Positions 23,520 to 35,310 of a stretch of DNA of 64,000 nt are shown one piece after another (the stretch's first letter is position 1; every line of letters begins with the position of its first letter). This DNA comes from Nectonema munidae. Its lineage: Eukaryota > Nematomorpha > Nectonematoida > Nectonematidae. Where the stretch lies: the NCBI GenBank assembly GCA_030549495.1, contig JAUIRK010000908.1, positions 620,001-684,000 of the forward strand, read 5' to 3'. A program made the translations under genes and the position numbers. The notes under the pieces were generated by a model. That model was not told the DNA's origin and searched no databases. It saw nothing but the letters and a program-made list of their open reading frames with translations.

Positions 23520-25653
23520 GATAAAAAATTGTTTTCCAAACTTCCAAATCAAAAGAACTTAAACTAAAAACACTTTTTTTAACAAAAATACATTTAAAAT
23601 TTTATTTTTCAAGTTTTTCATCTTATACAAAAAAGTAAAAAATAAAAAAACATAGAAATTAAACTAACAATACTTAAAAATTTAAGTGAAAGTATAAAAA
23701 TTTGAACAAAAGAAAGCGAACTTAAATTGTAAAATGATGAACATAAAGTAAAAATGCTATATATATATATATTATACCTAAATTTATTAATTCTCACCTT
23801 ATTAGAGCATCAGTTAGACCTGCTCACTGTTCGGTTCTGGACCGGTCCTAGTGGTTCAATTCGTTCAACTCCTTAATTTCTGTAGTTGGGTTCGATCTGT
23901 TTCATAGAAATTATAGTCCATTGCGGTCCGTTTCAAACTATAAACTGTCTATTCCTGACTCGAATAGAAATTTGAAAAGATCTAACAGCATTTATAAATC
24001 AACTAATAAGCGAGGCTTACGCCTAACTCGTAAAAGATCTTTTGTAAAGTTTGTGAAATACCCTTACATTAGTGAAACTTTAATTTTTTTGACGTTTCCA
24101 TTTTTTTATATTGTGGGGAAAACTTAGATGGGGAAGCCCGGTCTCAAAAGTCCCTAAACTGACTACCTCGCTATATGTATAAATTATTGCTTAGTTTCAT
24201 CTAACTTAAACAAAACTTACTCATATATAAAAAAAATGTTGTACATAAAAATTTATAGACGCCTATAGAATAGCAAAGGAAGCTTAACCCTTTCCCATTT
24301 TTTAACTCCCTTGGGAAATTTCAAAAAATATACTATAATATATCTTAATTTCGCGAATTTCAGAAAAAAAAACTTTTAAAAATTTTAAATATTTAGCCTA
24401 AAAAATTAGTTTTTTTATTTGTTGAAAACTTTGTTATTGAAATTGCAATCATTTTAAATTTTATATATGAAAGATTTTGAATGTTATAAAAAATTTCACA
24501 TAAAAAAACGTGAAACTCCAGAAATTATATTCTTCTCGAAAAAATTTGACTTTACAGTATTTGAGTTTTTTCATTTATTTTTAGTCAAATTTCTTCTGCT
24601 AGAGATATTGTATTTAGTTGAAAATATATATATTTTTTTTTTATTTCAAACAATTTCTGAATACTTTTTAAATCATAACCCAAACTATCGCATTACCCGA
24701 GATAAGAAATTTTTTTAATTTTTTTTCTGGAATTTTTGCCTATTTATAAAAAAACTAGGAACCCTTGTTTTCCAATACATTTAACACTAAAGTTCGATGG
24801 CTATCTACAGGTATTTTTCAAAAATCAAATTTAATCCAAAATTGAAATAAACTTTGTAACAAATTTGATTGTCAGGGATTTGTTATTTTAAAGATTCCTA
24901 TAGGTAACCATCAAACTTCAGTGTGTCAAACTTATCTAACATGTTTCTCCTTCATTTCTTTGCAAAACTCTTTTAACATGATTTTATTTTTTGAATGATT
25001 TTTGCTGAAATTTATTTCTGTAATGACTTTTTCGTGGTTTATTTAAAGTTGAACTGAGATTTGATTAAACGTTATTTTCTCCATCAATGGTTCAATGAAT
25101 TATTAACATTTTCGTGTTAGGATTTTTGAGAAGTTTACGCATTCTTATGCGTTTTTCCCTAATGTTTGTGATATAATATTATGAAAATAGAATTTTATAA
25201 TCATCAAAAAAAGCCGAAATAGTTTGTAAATATCGTTTGCAGTTTTGGATGTAATCAGTGGTTTTTGAGCTAACATTATTTCTCTGTTATGATTATATTG
25301 TCCATGAATCTCAATAAATTTTGACAATATTCCAAGCTTTTTCATATTTTTAGATGGAAATAAGCATTCCTAAATCGAAAAACTTTACAAAAACTAAATT
25401 TTAAGCCATTTTAACAGTTATTTTATCATGAGACAAAAAACAGTATTTACTTTGAAAAACATTTTAAAATTTCTTTTTCATTTTTCATTAAATTTTAAAA
25501 TAACAGCTAAAATCCTTATTTCATTTAGCTTCCAATAACTCCTAAATTTTTTCAATCCACCCCATATTATAATGCCCTGTATATATATATATATATATTT
25601 TTTATTAGTTTTGATCACTTATTTATTTGAAAATTTTATTACCCTCTTTTTAG
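23520..25653. other. AT-rich stretch, possibly intronic
   Basis: No recognised gene. 23820-23950 contains GGTTCTGGACCGGTCCTAG, perhaps an old repeat end. A TA microsatellite lies at 25577-25599. Confidence 0.4.
25333..25371 (+). repeat. 39-bp exact direct repeat (partner at 28001-28039)
   Basis: Starts CAAGCTTTTTCATATTTTTA and ends GATGGAAATAAGCATTCCT, identical at 28001-28039. It contains a splice-acceptor-like TTTTTAG directly before ATGGAAATAAGC. Flanks differ at once on both sides. Confidence 0.8.
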
Positions 25654-25758
25654 ATTCATCAAACATCTATACAAACACCATCGCATTCCAATAAGGGGAA
25701 AAATAGCGCCAACTTTTTTACACTCCCGTCTTTATCATATCCTTCGATTTATCATGAT
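25654..25758 (+). CDS. Candidate exon of the unknown plus-strand gene
   Basis: CCTCTTTTTAG precedes 105 bp open in phase 0 (IHQTSIQTPSHSNKGKNSAN... SYPSIYHD), and GTAAGC follows. Ser/Pro/Asn-rich like the downstream exons, and its phase fits the exon at 26073. A second frame is open too, so the call rests on splice sites and composition. Confidence 0.45.
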
Positions 25759-26072
25759 GTAAGCTATTTAATTTTTTAAAATATTCTAATATATTTAAAA
25801 AATGTAAGTAAGTTTTCTTAAAATTCATGGATGTCCTTTTAAGATTTTCATGAAACATTTTCATTATCATATCAACGTCCCTAATATATTTTTTCTATTA
25901 TTCATGTCTTTTGTTGATCTCTTGAATTTACAGAAATACAATAGAATCTTTATCTATCTATTTTCAAATTCACATTTTCTCCATATATATATAATATTAT
26001 TTAAAATGTTCAACTAACTAACAAACTTAAAATTTTTAATTAGACCATGCAAAATAAGAATTTTATTTTTAG

Positions 26073-26188
26073 CCGATGTCGTTAAACGTTGTGGAACTTT
26101 CTAGACACTCCTCTCTTTACAAACAAATCATGCAGGATGAAACTCCTCAATCAAATCCACTCCACACACAAATCAATCATGATAATAA
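26073..26188 (+). CDS. Candidate exon of the unknown plus-strand gene
   Basis: TTTTATTTTTAG acceptor, then PMSLNVVELSRHSSLYKQIM...NPLHTQINHDN, then donor GTAAGC. The exon starts in phase 0 and ends with two spare bases. These fit either the exon at 28455 or the one at 42693, both of which start with one spare base. GC is higher than in the flanks. The protein is not recognised. Confidence 0.55.
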
Positions 26189-26398
26189 GTAAGCAATCAA
26201 TGCTTCGATTTTTATTATTCAATATTGCAATATGCAGAGTATTTAATGAGTTTTGCAGCAATAGTTACATTGTATGGCGGTTTATAAGTCTTTAAAAAAC
26301 CCCTCGGCTTACACATCGAACACTATTTTTGGTAGAATTTTGAACACTCTATTTTTTGTAAATAAAATATTTTTTCTTACGTTTAATTTGATTAAATT

Positions 26399-26660
26399 TT
26401 TTTTTTGATTATTTACAGTATAACTTACAATTTTAAAACGAGTCGATACAGAGTATCCATTTATAATTTTCCTCTTTTCCAGATTCACAGTCTGTTCCTT
26501 CATCGTCTTCAGGAGGTAAGATTCTCAAAAAAAATCAAAATTAATAATTAAAAGATTTTTTTTAAAAGATTAAGTAATTAATCAAAAAAAAATTTTTTTT
26601 TGATTATTTACAGTATAACTTACATTTTTAAAACGAGTCGATACAGAATATCCATTTATA
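26399..26660. repeat. ~65-bp direct duplication around a piggyBac fragment
   Basis: GATTATTTACAGTATAACTT begins at about 26407 and 26602, and both copies run on through AACGAGTCGATACAGA. Between them, 26465-26515 matches 37570-37618 of piggyBac copy 2 (CAGATTCACAGTCTGTTC, TTCATCGTCTTCAGGAG), the acidic N-terminal coding part on the minus strand. This is therefore a small fragment of a related piggyBac, later duplicated in part. Confidence 0.7.
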
Positions 26661-26699
26661 CACCTGCATATACGGTAGTTAGATTGTTATTTATTTGAC

Positions 26700-27478
26700 T
26701 AAAACAAATCGTCTGCTTATCTTATTCAATGCGTTTTTATATAACAAGTATACGATTTTCTCACTTCTTCGGACACTGGTGTTCAATCAAGTCCTAAAAG
26801 GTTAAAACAATTATAAAATTCGTTTTTTTTTAAATTTATCAAGTTCTAATCTAACTAACTTGTGTGGCAAACTATCACATAGGTTGAATTTCTCACAAAA
26901 CGTGAGTTCTTGTTCTTAAATTTGATTTTTTTTCTTCAGATACTGCAATTCAAATTCAAATTATGTTTTTTTAATTTTTGCAGGTTGGAATCTTTTTCTA
27001 ATTATTTAATTTTTTCCCTATATCTAAAATATTATTTTATTTTATTTATAGATTTGAAATTCTTTCCGCCATTTTGTATTTTCACAGCACACATGTGGAT
27101 TTAAATGACTCGTCTATTTTTCTTCATCAAACGTGTTCCTGTATTAAAGAGTAACTACTTTTTTTATAACTTTTCTACCACTATTGAGAATAGGGATATG
27201 GGGAATCTGTAGGCCCCACAGGAAAAAATTCTATTTTTTTTATTATTCTTTACAACTTCAAAGTAGAGAAATTTAGGATTTATAATACTGAATGTTTTAT
27301 AATTATAATTACAATTTTAGATTTTATGACTATATAATTCTAACTTTTACTCTAACTAACTGACCTACTAACTATGAAACAACAAATTTTTTCTTTCTTT
27401 TCAACTCTTCAATCTTTTTGCCTATTTTCATTACTGCTTTATCCGCATGCTATGAAAAATGTGATTCCTGAAACAATT
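26700..27478. other. AT-rich non-coding stretch
   Basis: No gene recognised. An ATCGTCTGCTTAT motif at 26708 resembles the interior of MITE family D. Confidence 0.4.
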
Positions 27479-27486
27479 GTTTAAGC

Positions 27487-27745
27487 CAGGGTTGGACCAA
27501 AATTTATTGAAATTAACTTTAGTCCCTAAAAATTTTATTTATGGGTAAAACGATACAATATATTATAATAGAACAATCACAATACCTTCTTTTTTGACAT
27601 TGATGTCAATATATATTCAAATATATAAGCATTTTAGTGAGATATTTGTTGTTGTTTTCCTTCAATTCAAAAACTTTTTACTTTTGAAGTCTGATAAAAA
27701 GTAAGCCCAACTCAATTTTCCCCATTAATTTGGTGAAGAATCCTG
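27487..27745. mobile_element. Probable old hAT-type MITE
   Basis: The left end CAGGGTTGGACCAAAAT and the right end, read inverted, CAGGATTCTTCACCAAAT are similar. The flanks GTTTAAGC and GTCTAAAC agree at 6 of 8 positions. Length 259 bp, no ORF. Confidence 0.5.
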
Positions 27746-28454
27746 GTCTAAACTACTGAATTCTTGGCATCATTCTATAATCAAAACACACTGATTGATC
27801 AATTATTTGTATCATGCATATTTTCTTTCCATAGTGCACACTTTTCTTATGAGAAGCGAATTAAACATTCAGGCATTTTTACTTTTTAGGCACTATTTGA
27901 ATTCATGATTTGGATGTCTTAAAATCAATAACTAAAAATCACCTTATTTCATCATAATACCGCTCTGTATTTTCTTATACAGATTTTTGAAGCCAAAATT
28001 CAAGCTTTTTCATATTTTTAGATGGAAATAAGCATTCCTTTAATTCGTTACATTTTTTTGTTATCTTCATGTAAACTCTTTTTCCTTTTAATACTTTAAA
28101 CACGCTATTTTCGAAGTAACTATGTAGTTTGCATGTTAAATATCAACTAAGTTATAAATTAGTCAATTTAAAACCATTTTTGAAATTTAACAAATTTTTT
28201 ACATCAGCATTTTCATTTACAAGAGAGACTAACATCCGCAATCCTCTGGACATGTATTCTTATTTCCGCCGAACTAGAAATTTATATATATATACTCCAT
28301 CTCAACTTAACTATGGAACTTTTTTCCAACTTTACTCCATTTTCACTTAGAAGAATTAAATTAAAAAAAAATCTACTTATTAACACACTTTGAAGGCAAT
28401 CTTAAGTTTGTATACCTCAACTTTTACCACAACTGTGTCATTTATTTTGCGTAG

Positions 28455-28676
28455 TCTCGTTTCTACTGGCTTTCCCCCAGAAACTCCTTCCAAAACCTCT
28501 TATCAATCATGCGTAACTTCAATCAGTGAAGAAGGCCTACAATCAAATTTCTACAATCTCATCAATTCCATTCACAAAATGGCTTCTTTATCTTCCAACA
28601 CCCATACTCGACAGCATCCTATCCCCCTCTCACCTCTTCTCCTACATCCCATGCTTCGCCTATCTTTTTATTCCCT
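28455..28676 (+). CDS. Candidate exon of the unknown plus-strand gene
   Basis: TTATTTTGCGTAG acceptor, then a 222-bp open stretch reading LVSTGFPPETPSKTSYQSC...EEGLQSNFYNL...LHPMLRLSFYS, with a possible donor GTAGTATCC. It is 3n long and starts and ends in the phase needed to sit between 26188 and 42693. GC is clearly above the flanks and the sequence is Ser/Thr/Pro-rich. The donor is poor and another frame is partly open, so treat it as a proposal. Confidence 0.4.
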
Positions 28677-28699
28677 GTAGTATCCTTTCCTTTCAACTT

Positions 28700-30001
28700 T
28701 GAATTTTGTTTTCATTAACTTATTTGCTTTCGTTTTTATTGTTAAACGCATCGATCAAAAAATGAGAAATTTGTAAACCAGGAATTTTTATTTGAAGGGT
28801 ACATGTTTACCTACAGGCTTGTTCTAAAATTAAAGCAGTAAATCTAACGTATAACAACTCTACTTAAAACTACGTTTTTGCTTATGAGTTCGTTTATCTA
28901 GTCTTCTCTATCTACTTCCTTGTTAACTTTTCTGATTTTATTATGGTTAATATTTCTTATCTTCATTTTTCATAATAAAGCGTAATTTTTTATTGTAAAT
29001 TTGAAGCCCAATCTTAACTCATTTACGGCCAATGTTCTTATTTTGGAACATAAGTAATTTCATCTTCGTCTGCTTTTTTCAATGACTTTGAATATAAATC
29101 GTCTGCGTTTTTTTAGATATCGTCTGCTTTGCTTGGCCTTAAATGGGTTAACAAAATTGAAAAATTTGATCTTCACCGTCAATGATAACAATACATTTTC
29201 TATATCTTCATCTTATTTACTTTATATTGTTCGTATAAGAATATTTTTAAAAAATTGATTCATTATTTCTTTTTTTAATTTGTGAATTTCAATTTTTTTG
29301 ATAATGTGGCCCATAACATAGATGGAGGTGCACGCCCCCAAGTGCACAATAGCTACGTTCCTATTTAATACGATTTTTGTCTATGCAGAAGTTGTGATAA
29401 AGAATAGAGTGATAATAATAGTGATGAGAGTTTTTAACCTCTGCTTAGACAAAAAATCGTTAATGAAATATAAATCAAATAGACTGATTTCTGAGTATTT
29501 ACCTTTTAGGCTTTTATTTTAAGATTGATTTTTCTAGAGTTTTTTAAACAACTGTATGACCTGAAAGTCTAATAGTTTATTATCACTGTCTCCCCATTTG
29601 GCAATTTCAATTCCTAAGAAGACATAGTTGTTATTTAATTAAAACTTATTTGGCCATTTCAATTCCTTAAAACACAATAGCATATTAATCAAAATTGTTG
29701 TGCAATATCATTCTTTCAAAACATTTTTGTCTCCCCTTAGTTCAACTTTAAAAAGGTTTCAGGAAGATTGCATGACAGAAATTTTTTTGATTATTTTATC
29801 AAGTCAACAAAATATTTTTGCTAAAAGTATCCGATTTTGAAAATAAGATTTAATTTAATATTGTAAATTTTTCATGTGATAATTTAAAGCGCATAAAATA
29901 AGTTTTAATTTGGTGAATTTCTTGCTAAAATTGGTTAAGAAATGGAAAAGTCATAAGAATTCGGTTAAATTTAGTCTCTAAATCTTAGAAGTGTGATGAC
30001 G
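28700..30001. other. AT-rich stretch, possibly intronic
   Basis: Contains MITE D copy 4 (listed separately). I see no other gene or RNA. Confidence 0.4.
29014..29151 (+). repeat. MITE family D, copy 4
   Basis: TTAACTCATTTACGGCCAA at the left, TTAGATATCGTCTGCTTTG inside and GGCCTTAAATGGGTTAA at the right. TTAA is present at both ends. Confidence 0.65.
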
Positions 30002-30728
30002 CTATAGAACAGTGATGGCGAACTTATGGCACGCAAGACCTATTTCCTATAATATTAAATTTAGTAAAAAAATGTATAGTACTTAATAGTTAAATCTTGA
30101 ATTTTGAGGTCAATTAAATGACAAATCGAGTATGTTTAATAATATCTGAAATTGTTTAAATATTCAACTTAATATGGTGTATCAAGTTAACGCCTTAAAC
30201 ACTTAACACCAAGTCAGCTGTTGCCCTGTCAAAACGTCCGAAAAGTCAGCTGGTGCCTGCTGATCTAATGCATGAGGAACAAAAATAAAATTGCAACTTT
30301 ATGGTTGAATAAATTTTTAACTTTTTAAAACAAAAGGACTTAATGTAAGTGATCAGATCAAATTTTTTAAGATGGATTGATAAGGGTATTTTATTCAATT
30401 AACAATGTTCATTCAAATTTGGATATATATTTTTCTTCGATTTTTCAAAAGATACTCTCATCGATTATCCCAAAACTAAAATCCCCACTTCCAAAATCCC
30501 TGAAAACCAAAATCTATTCCCAACAACTAAAGTTTTCAAATTCTAGGTCAACCGGTTTAAATCTTGAAGTACGAGCTTTCTTTACTATGAAAAAGTTGGT
30601 TAAGATTTATTAATAAAATAAGTAGATGATTGCTACACTAAAAAAATGAATTCATAAATGCATATACTACAAATGAAAATAAACTCTATATGTAACATAT
30701 TTGTTAACATAATTCAGGGCATATATAC

Positions 30729-33700
30729 TAGGGCGTGTCAAATACAAACAAAAAAATTTTATTTATTTTTTTGAAAGCCGGTCTAAAAAGTTGTGTTTAG
30801 ATGAGATGTCTATGAAAAAATATTATTTTCAATTTTTGCAGAATATTTTGCTTGGTAAATTGCGTATTGTTTAGTAGCATGGTTTGTGTATAGAAAAAAA
30901 TAGTAAATTTTCATTTTATTAATCTATATTTAAACTGTTGAACAAAAACAAAGTTATGTACATGTAGTCTTTATTCAAATAAGATCTATCAAGTCTTTTT
31001 TGATTGATTTTTAGACATTATTTGTCCACTTGCATTTTGGCATCGTATGTATCCATCACGTTTTTCATGTGTATAAACTTTACATGACGCTTCAGATACT
31101 TGTTTAACATATCTTTCTATTGATTGAGAGTGACATGGCCATTTGGGAACTTGCATGGACTTGTCAATGAACTTTTCTATTTCAGATAAACTCAGTTCAC
31201 ACGTTAATGGCGGTTCGAATACATTTTCTGTCCAATCAATTAAATTTAATAAAGAAGAAGCATTAAAATTGATTAGAAGTGTTTTCCTCAAACGAACAAT
31301 GTTTTTTTCATTAAGATTTTCTTTTTCCCTGATGTTCATCATTTTTTCCACTCCAATTTTTCTCTCATTAATATCTTCAGAGCATATTAAAGCTTGAATT
31401 ATCATTTCACTGAAAGCATACTATGCAGAGCGTTTAATGGTAGGAGAAACAATGTCTACTATCTCTTTTCGTTGAAGTTTCAATAAATTAAGTTGTGACA
31501 AAACATGTATTGGTCTTTCTATCCAAGAATAATTGATTTTTATATTAAACCAGCAAGGATAGTAAACTCCAACTATGTATTCTATGATGAGCCTTAAGTT
31601 ATTGTAATTCCTACCTTTTAATCCATCTTTAGAAACCCACAAACGGCACAATCTGTTTGCTGTAATCCACCATCTTGAATGACTGACGACCGATTTCGAG
31701 AAAACCAAGATCTTTTGAAATTTTTCCTGTATTGATGGCTCGTGTGATTCTATATCCGTAAGCTTGATCAGAAGACAGACTTTGTACGACTTCATCACTG
31801 ATGGAAATGAGAGGTCTTCCATTGCAAATCTTAGCAAAAGAAAAATTGATTTCAAGTTCAGTCACTGTATCAATCATGTTTCCAAGCTTGCCAGTCCATC
31901 ATCCAAAGTTTTTTTTATCAAATGCCTTAAGGGTAGTTCATTTGTATGGAGAGCACATACCAGCCAATTTAATTTACGGTAAAGTTTTACTTCTACCCAA
32001 CGCATCGAACCACCTTCCCATCCTGTATTAACATTAGTAGAGTCTCCGATGGCTTTCAAGCTTTTATCAAAAATTTTGTCTTCATTAAATCAACAAGATG
32101 GCCAGCAATGACCTCCGCCGGTTTCTTTCCTTCTTGACTTTTTTAACAAAGTGATAAGATATTCTCCACCTGGCTCAGAGCATACTGAATAATGTGTCTC
32201 TTTTTTAACACTTGGGAACTGCTGATTCGAGTTTTCTGGCTTAATCATCACTTTAGTGTTATCTTTACGTCCATCATAAAATATGCAGTTAATTTCTTTT
32301 TTTTTGGAAAAGAAAATCGAATTCATCGCTTAAGTTTTTCATGACTTTTCTTGAGCTCTTTTTACTTTATTATGATCCAATATGTGTCTTTTATTATAAT
32401 GAGTGATTATACCAGCATCTATCAAGGCAGCAGTTGCAATGGCCGGTGTTGCACGCAATCCAATCTTAGACTATGCTTTGCCACATTAGGTATTTGCATC
32501 GTATTATATTTCAACTTTTTCTTTGAAGGTAAATTTATTTCATAATCATCATCTTCATTTTCTGATTTTGAGTCAGCTTCTGACAAATATGCGTTATCTA
32601 AAAATTGTGAACTTTCCACTAAATTTTCAACAATTTTTTTATCAATATTTTCTTTTTCTAAAGCTTTTCTTTTCCGCTTGTTTGATTGATTTTTGGTCTC
32701 TTTATGATCTGTCGAACCAATTTGATGAGAGCCAAATGATCCTACTTTTTTTCTCTGATCCAATACAAAATGTAGTTCTTTAACAGGAATTTTACTTATT
32801 TTAGGACATTTACAATCTGTGTGTGTTTTATATTCACAGTCATTACAACGAAATTCTTCACAACTATGAATTTTGCATTTACATTTCAAAATATCAAAGA
32901 GTTTGTCAAGTCTATCAATGAAGTTTAATTTGACTTTGATGCTGCCTCTTCCAAGAGATACATTTTTTGCTTGGTTCCAATATTCTTTGAGCTTTTTTGT
33001 TATGTGAACTTTAGAGTTCAGAACAGGTTGTGTGAATAAATTATTTGCATGCTTCCATTTTTCAATAAGGTTTATATAAAGTAATTGAATAAGATTATCG
33101 ACTGAAAAGTTTCTGTAGTCTTCAAGACTTTGCTCTCTTAACCATATTCCAAATATCAGTATATCTCTCAAAGTTAGTAATTGTGAAGGGTTCATTTCTT
33201 TTCCAGTTCCAATCAAATTGACTAAATGTGTAATTGAAGCTGTTCTAGTTTTCATTCTAAAAAATAAATTTTGCAATTAAAAATGATGTAATTTATACAT
33301 CATATAAATTATTATAAAAATATTTAAAATATAAATTATTAAATTATAAATTATTTTATTGCTTCTATCAAAAAGTAATAAAAGCTTTATTAACGTTTAT
33401 TCTAGTATAAATTATTATAATAAAAATATAAAAACAATTTATTTTATTAATATACATACTTGATATCTCAAATCACTAATAAATAGATCAATATTTTAAA
33501 TTTTTTGAAGTTTTATTAATAGATTATAGATAGAATATATATATATTTAAACTGGAAAAAATAAAAATTACCTAATTTTTGAGTAACTGTAATTTTGAAA
33601 GTATTCTTTATAAAATTGCAAAAAAAATCCAAAACTTAAAACTTAGACATTTTTAAATTAAGATTTACCAAGCTAAAACAAAGTCAAGAAAAAAATAAAA

Positions 33701-33785
33701 AATATAGGAGGTTTTTTGAGATTTAACTACAACTTTTTAGTGGTCGTTTTCAAATAGATTTTTTTATATTTTTTGACATGCCCTA
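30729..33785 (-). mobile_element. Divergent hAT-superfamily element, lineage unknown to me
   Basis: Starts TAGGGCGTGTCA (30729-30740) and ends TGACATGCCCTA (33774-33785): inverted repeats with one difference in 12. Similarity continues inward, with CTAAAAAGTTGT present in both arms about 55 bases from the ends (left arm to about 30805, right arm from about 33718). It is flanked by a perfect 8-bp duplication ATATATAC (30721-30728 and 33786-33793). A YAGGG start with 8-bp duplication is the hAT signature. The length of 3,057 bp is right for an autonomous element. It inserted into the outer hAT element. Confidence 0.93.
30989..33276 (-). pseudogene. Divergent hAT-like transposase, broken
   Basis: The first piece is 284 aa (33276-32422). 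It has a Cys cluster at residues 132-157 (CKCKIHSC, then CNDC, then CKCP), a LDQRKKVGSFGSHQIG block and a Lys-rich/acidic tail. A splice-acceptor-like TTTTTTTAG just before MKTRTAS suggests an upstream exon. Further pieces carry FYDGRKDNT (about 32265), AIGDSTNVNTG plus VCALHTNELPLRHL (about 31930-32060), VSHSRWWITANRL (about 31650-31690), and a last 138-aa piece with NLIDWTENVFEPPL and CHSQSIERYVKQVSEAS, ending at 30989. I infer that D in FYDGRKD and D in GDSTN are the first two catalytic residues, and that C..H and RW match the hAT C-x2-H and RW motifs. Two in-frame stops and about three frameshifts break it. Confidence 0.75.
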
Positions 33786-33793
33786 ATATATAC

Positions 33794-33941
33794 AGTGATG
33801 ATCTTCTGATCCGACAATTTACTATTCGACACTTTTTTTAGTGAATAATCAGATTCATTGATTTTTTTGTATTTTTTAAAATATATTTAATCCGACATGT
33901 TTTAATCCAGTCTGATTATTGCTGTAACCGTAGAGGTCGGA
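33794..33941. repeat. Spacer of the outer element, possibly a pogo-type remnant
   Basis: Holds GATCCGACA, ATTCGACA, AATCCGACA and GTCGGATTAA motifs, reminiscent of subterminal boxes of pogo-type elements and of 6735-6760. It lies between the two nested insertions. Confidence 0.3.
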
Positions 33942-35310
33942 TTAACCCATTCATGCCCACAATACTTAATTCATTTTATTTCACAATAATCTTTTGAAGA
34001 ATTGAATAAAACCTTGTGCTGATTTCAGAAAAATCATTTACTGTATTAAAAAAATTTTGATTTGGTTTTTTTTAACATGTTTGTTTAATTAAACAAACAT
34101 TGCGCTTAAAATTTCGAGTTTATATTATAACTTATTTTTTCACGATTTTTATTAAAAACAAATCAAAAATAAATATGAACTATGACAAATATTATCAAGT
34201 CCTTGAAACAAAGCTTTGGGTGTAAAAAAAATTCACATTTCGAACACCAGAAATGCGCATTTTTATTGCAATTCTTACACCTCCCTTCTTTTTGATGATA
34301 CTCGATGATATGATCCAATCTGACAAATCTTTTTTTCTTTTGCAACAAAAGTTTCTTGGTTTTCTTTAGAATTTTTATATAAAAGACTTTTTGCTAGAGA
34401 TGTTCTGAAACTACTCAAAGATTCGTTGTTTTCTTTCATAACGATTTTTTTCAATATCCAAGCATTCACTATGGAGACATCAATTAGATGAAGAAAGAGA
34501 GGATAGTATCACTTTTTTCCTCTGACGTTAGTTCTACCTCTACTAACTTGACTATTTAATAAGTCCACGCCACCCATCCTGTCATTGTAAAATTTTACAA
34601 TATTTGGACACAAAACGTCAACTCTTTTTTTCCCTTCTAGAATATCTAGAGACTTTGCAACTTTCAGAACCAAAATCTAAAGAACTCAAAGGTTTGTTAT
34701 CATTCCATGCAACAAGAGATAGATCATTAGAAGCTTTAAAAAATTGAGAATTTCCCTTTGCTTCTTTGATGTACTTTTCATTGACTGGATTACTTACGAC
34801 TCTGTTAGATCTGACAGTTCCAGTACAAAATATATTCTATTTAACTTTCAGGTATTCAAAAAGATGCAGAGATGAAAAAAATTGTCAACTGTTATGGATA
34901 TCGGGAGAATTTTTTATCTTTGAGAAATTATTTCTGCAAAATAGTTGACAACGTCGCCAGCTACACCAAAATCATAATCAGATACGGCTTTTTCTGCTCT
35001 TCCTGCGTAAGGTTCCAAAGAAACACAATATCCATTTTTTAATGTAAAGCACCATGTTTTAAAACCAAATCTAATTGGTTTCATTCGAATAAATTGTTTA
35101 CACGAATGCCTACCAAAATAAGTTACTATCGTTTCATCAATGGAGAATGTATTGCACTCAGGTGAATATTGAAGAAACTTGGAATTCAACTTATCATACA
35201 ACATTCTTACCTTTTTGTATTTATCTTCGTCTTCTGTCAACATATCAGAATTGTAAAAATGAAACTTTGAAAACGGTCTTTCAAATTTTTTTTGGAAAAT
35301 TGTTTCAGAT

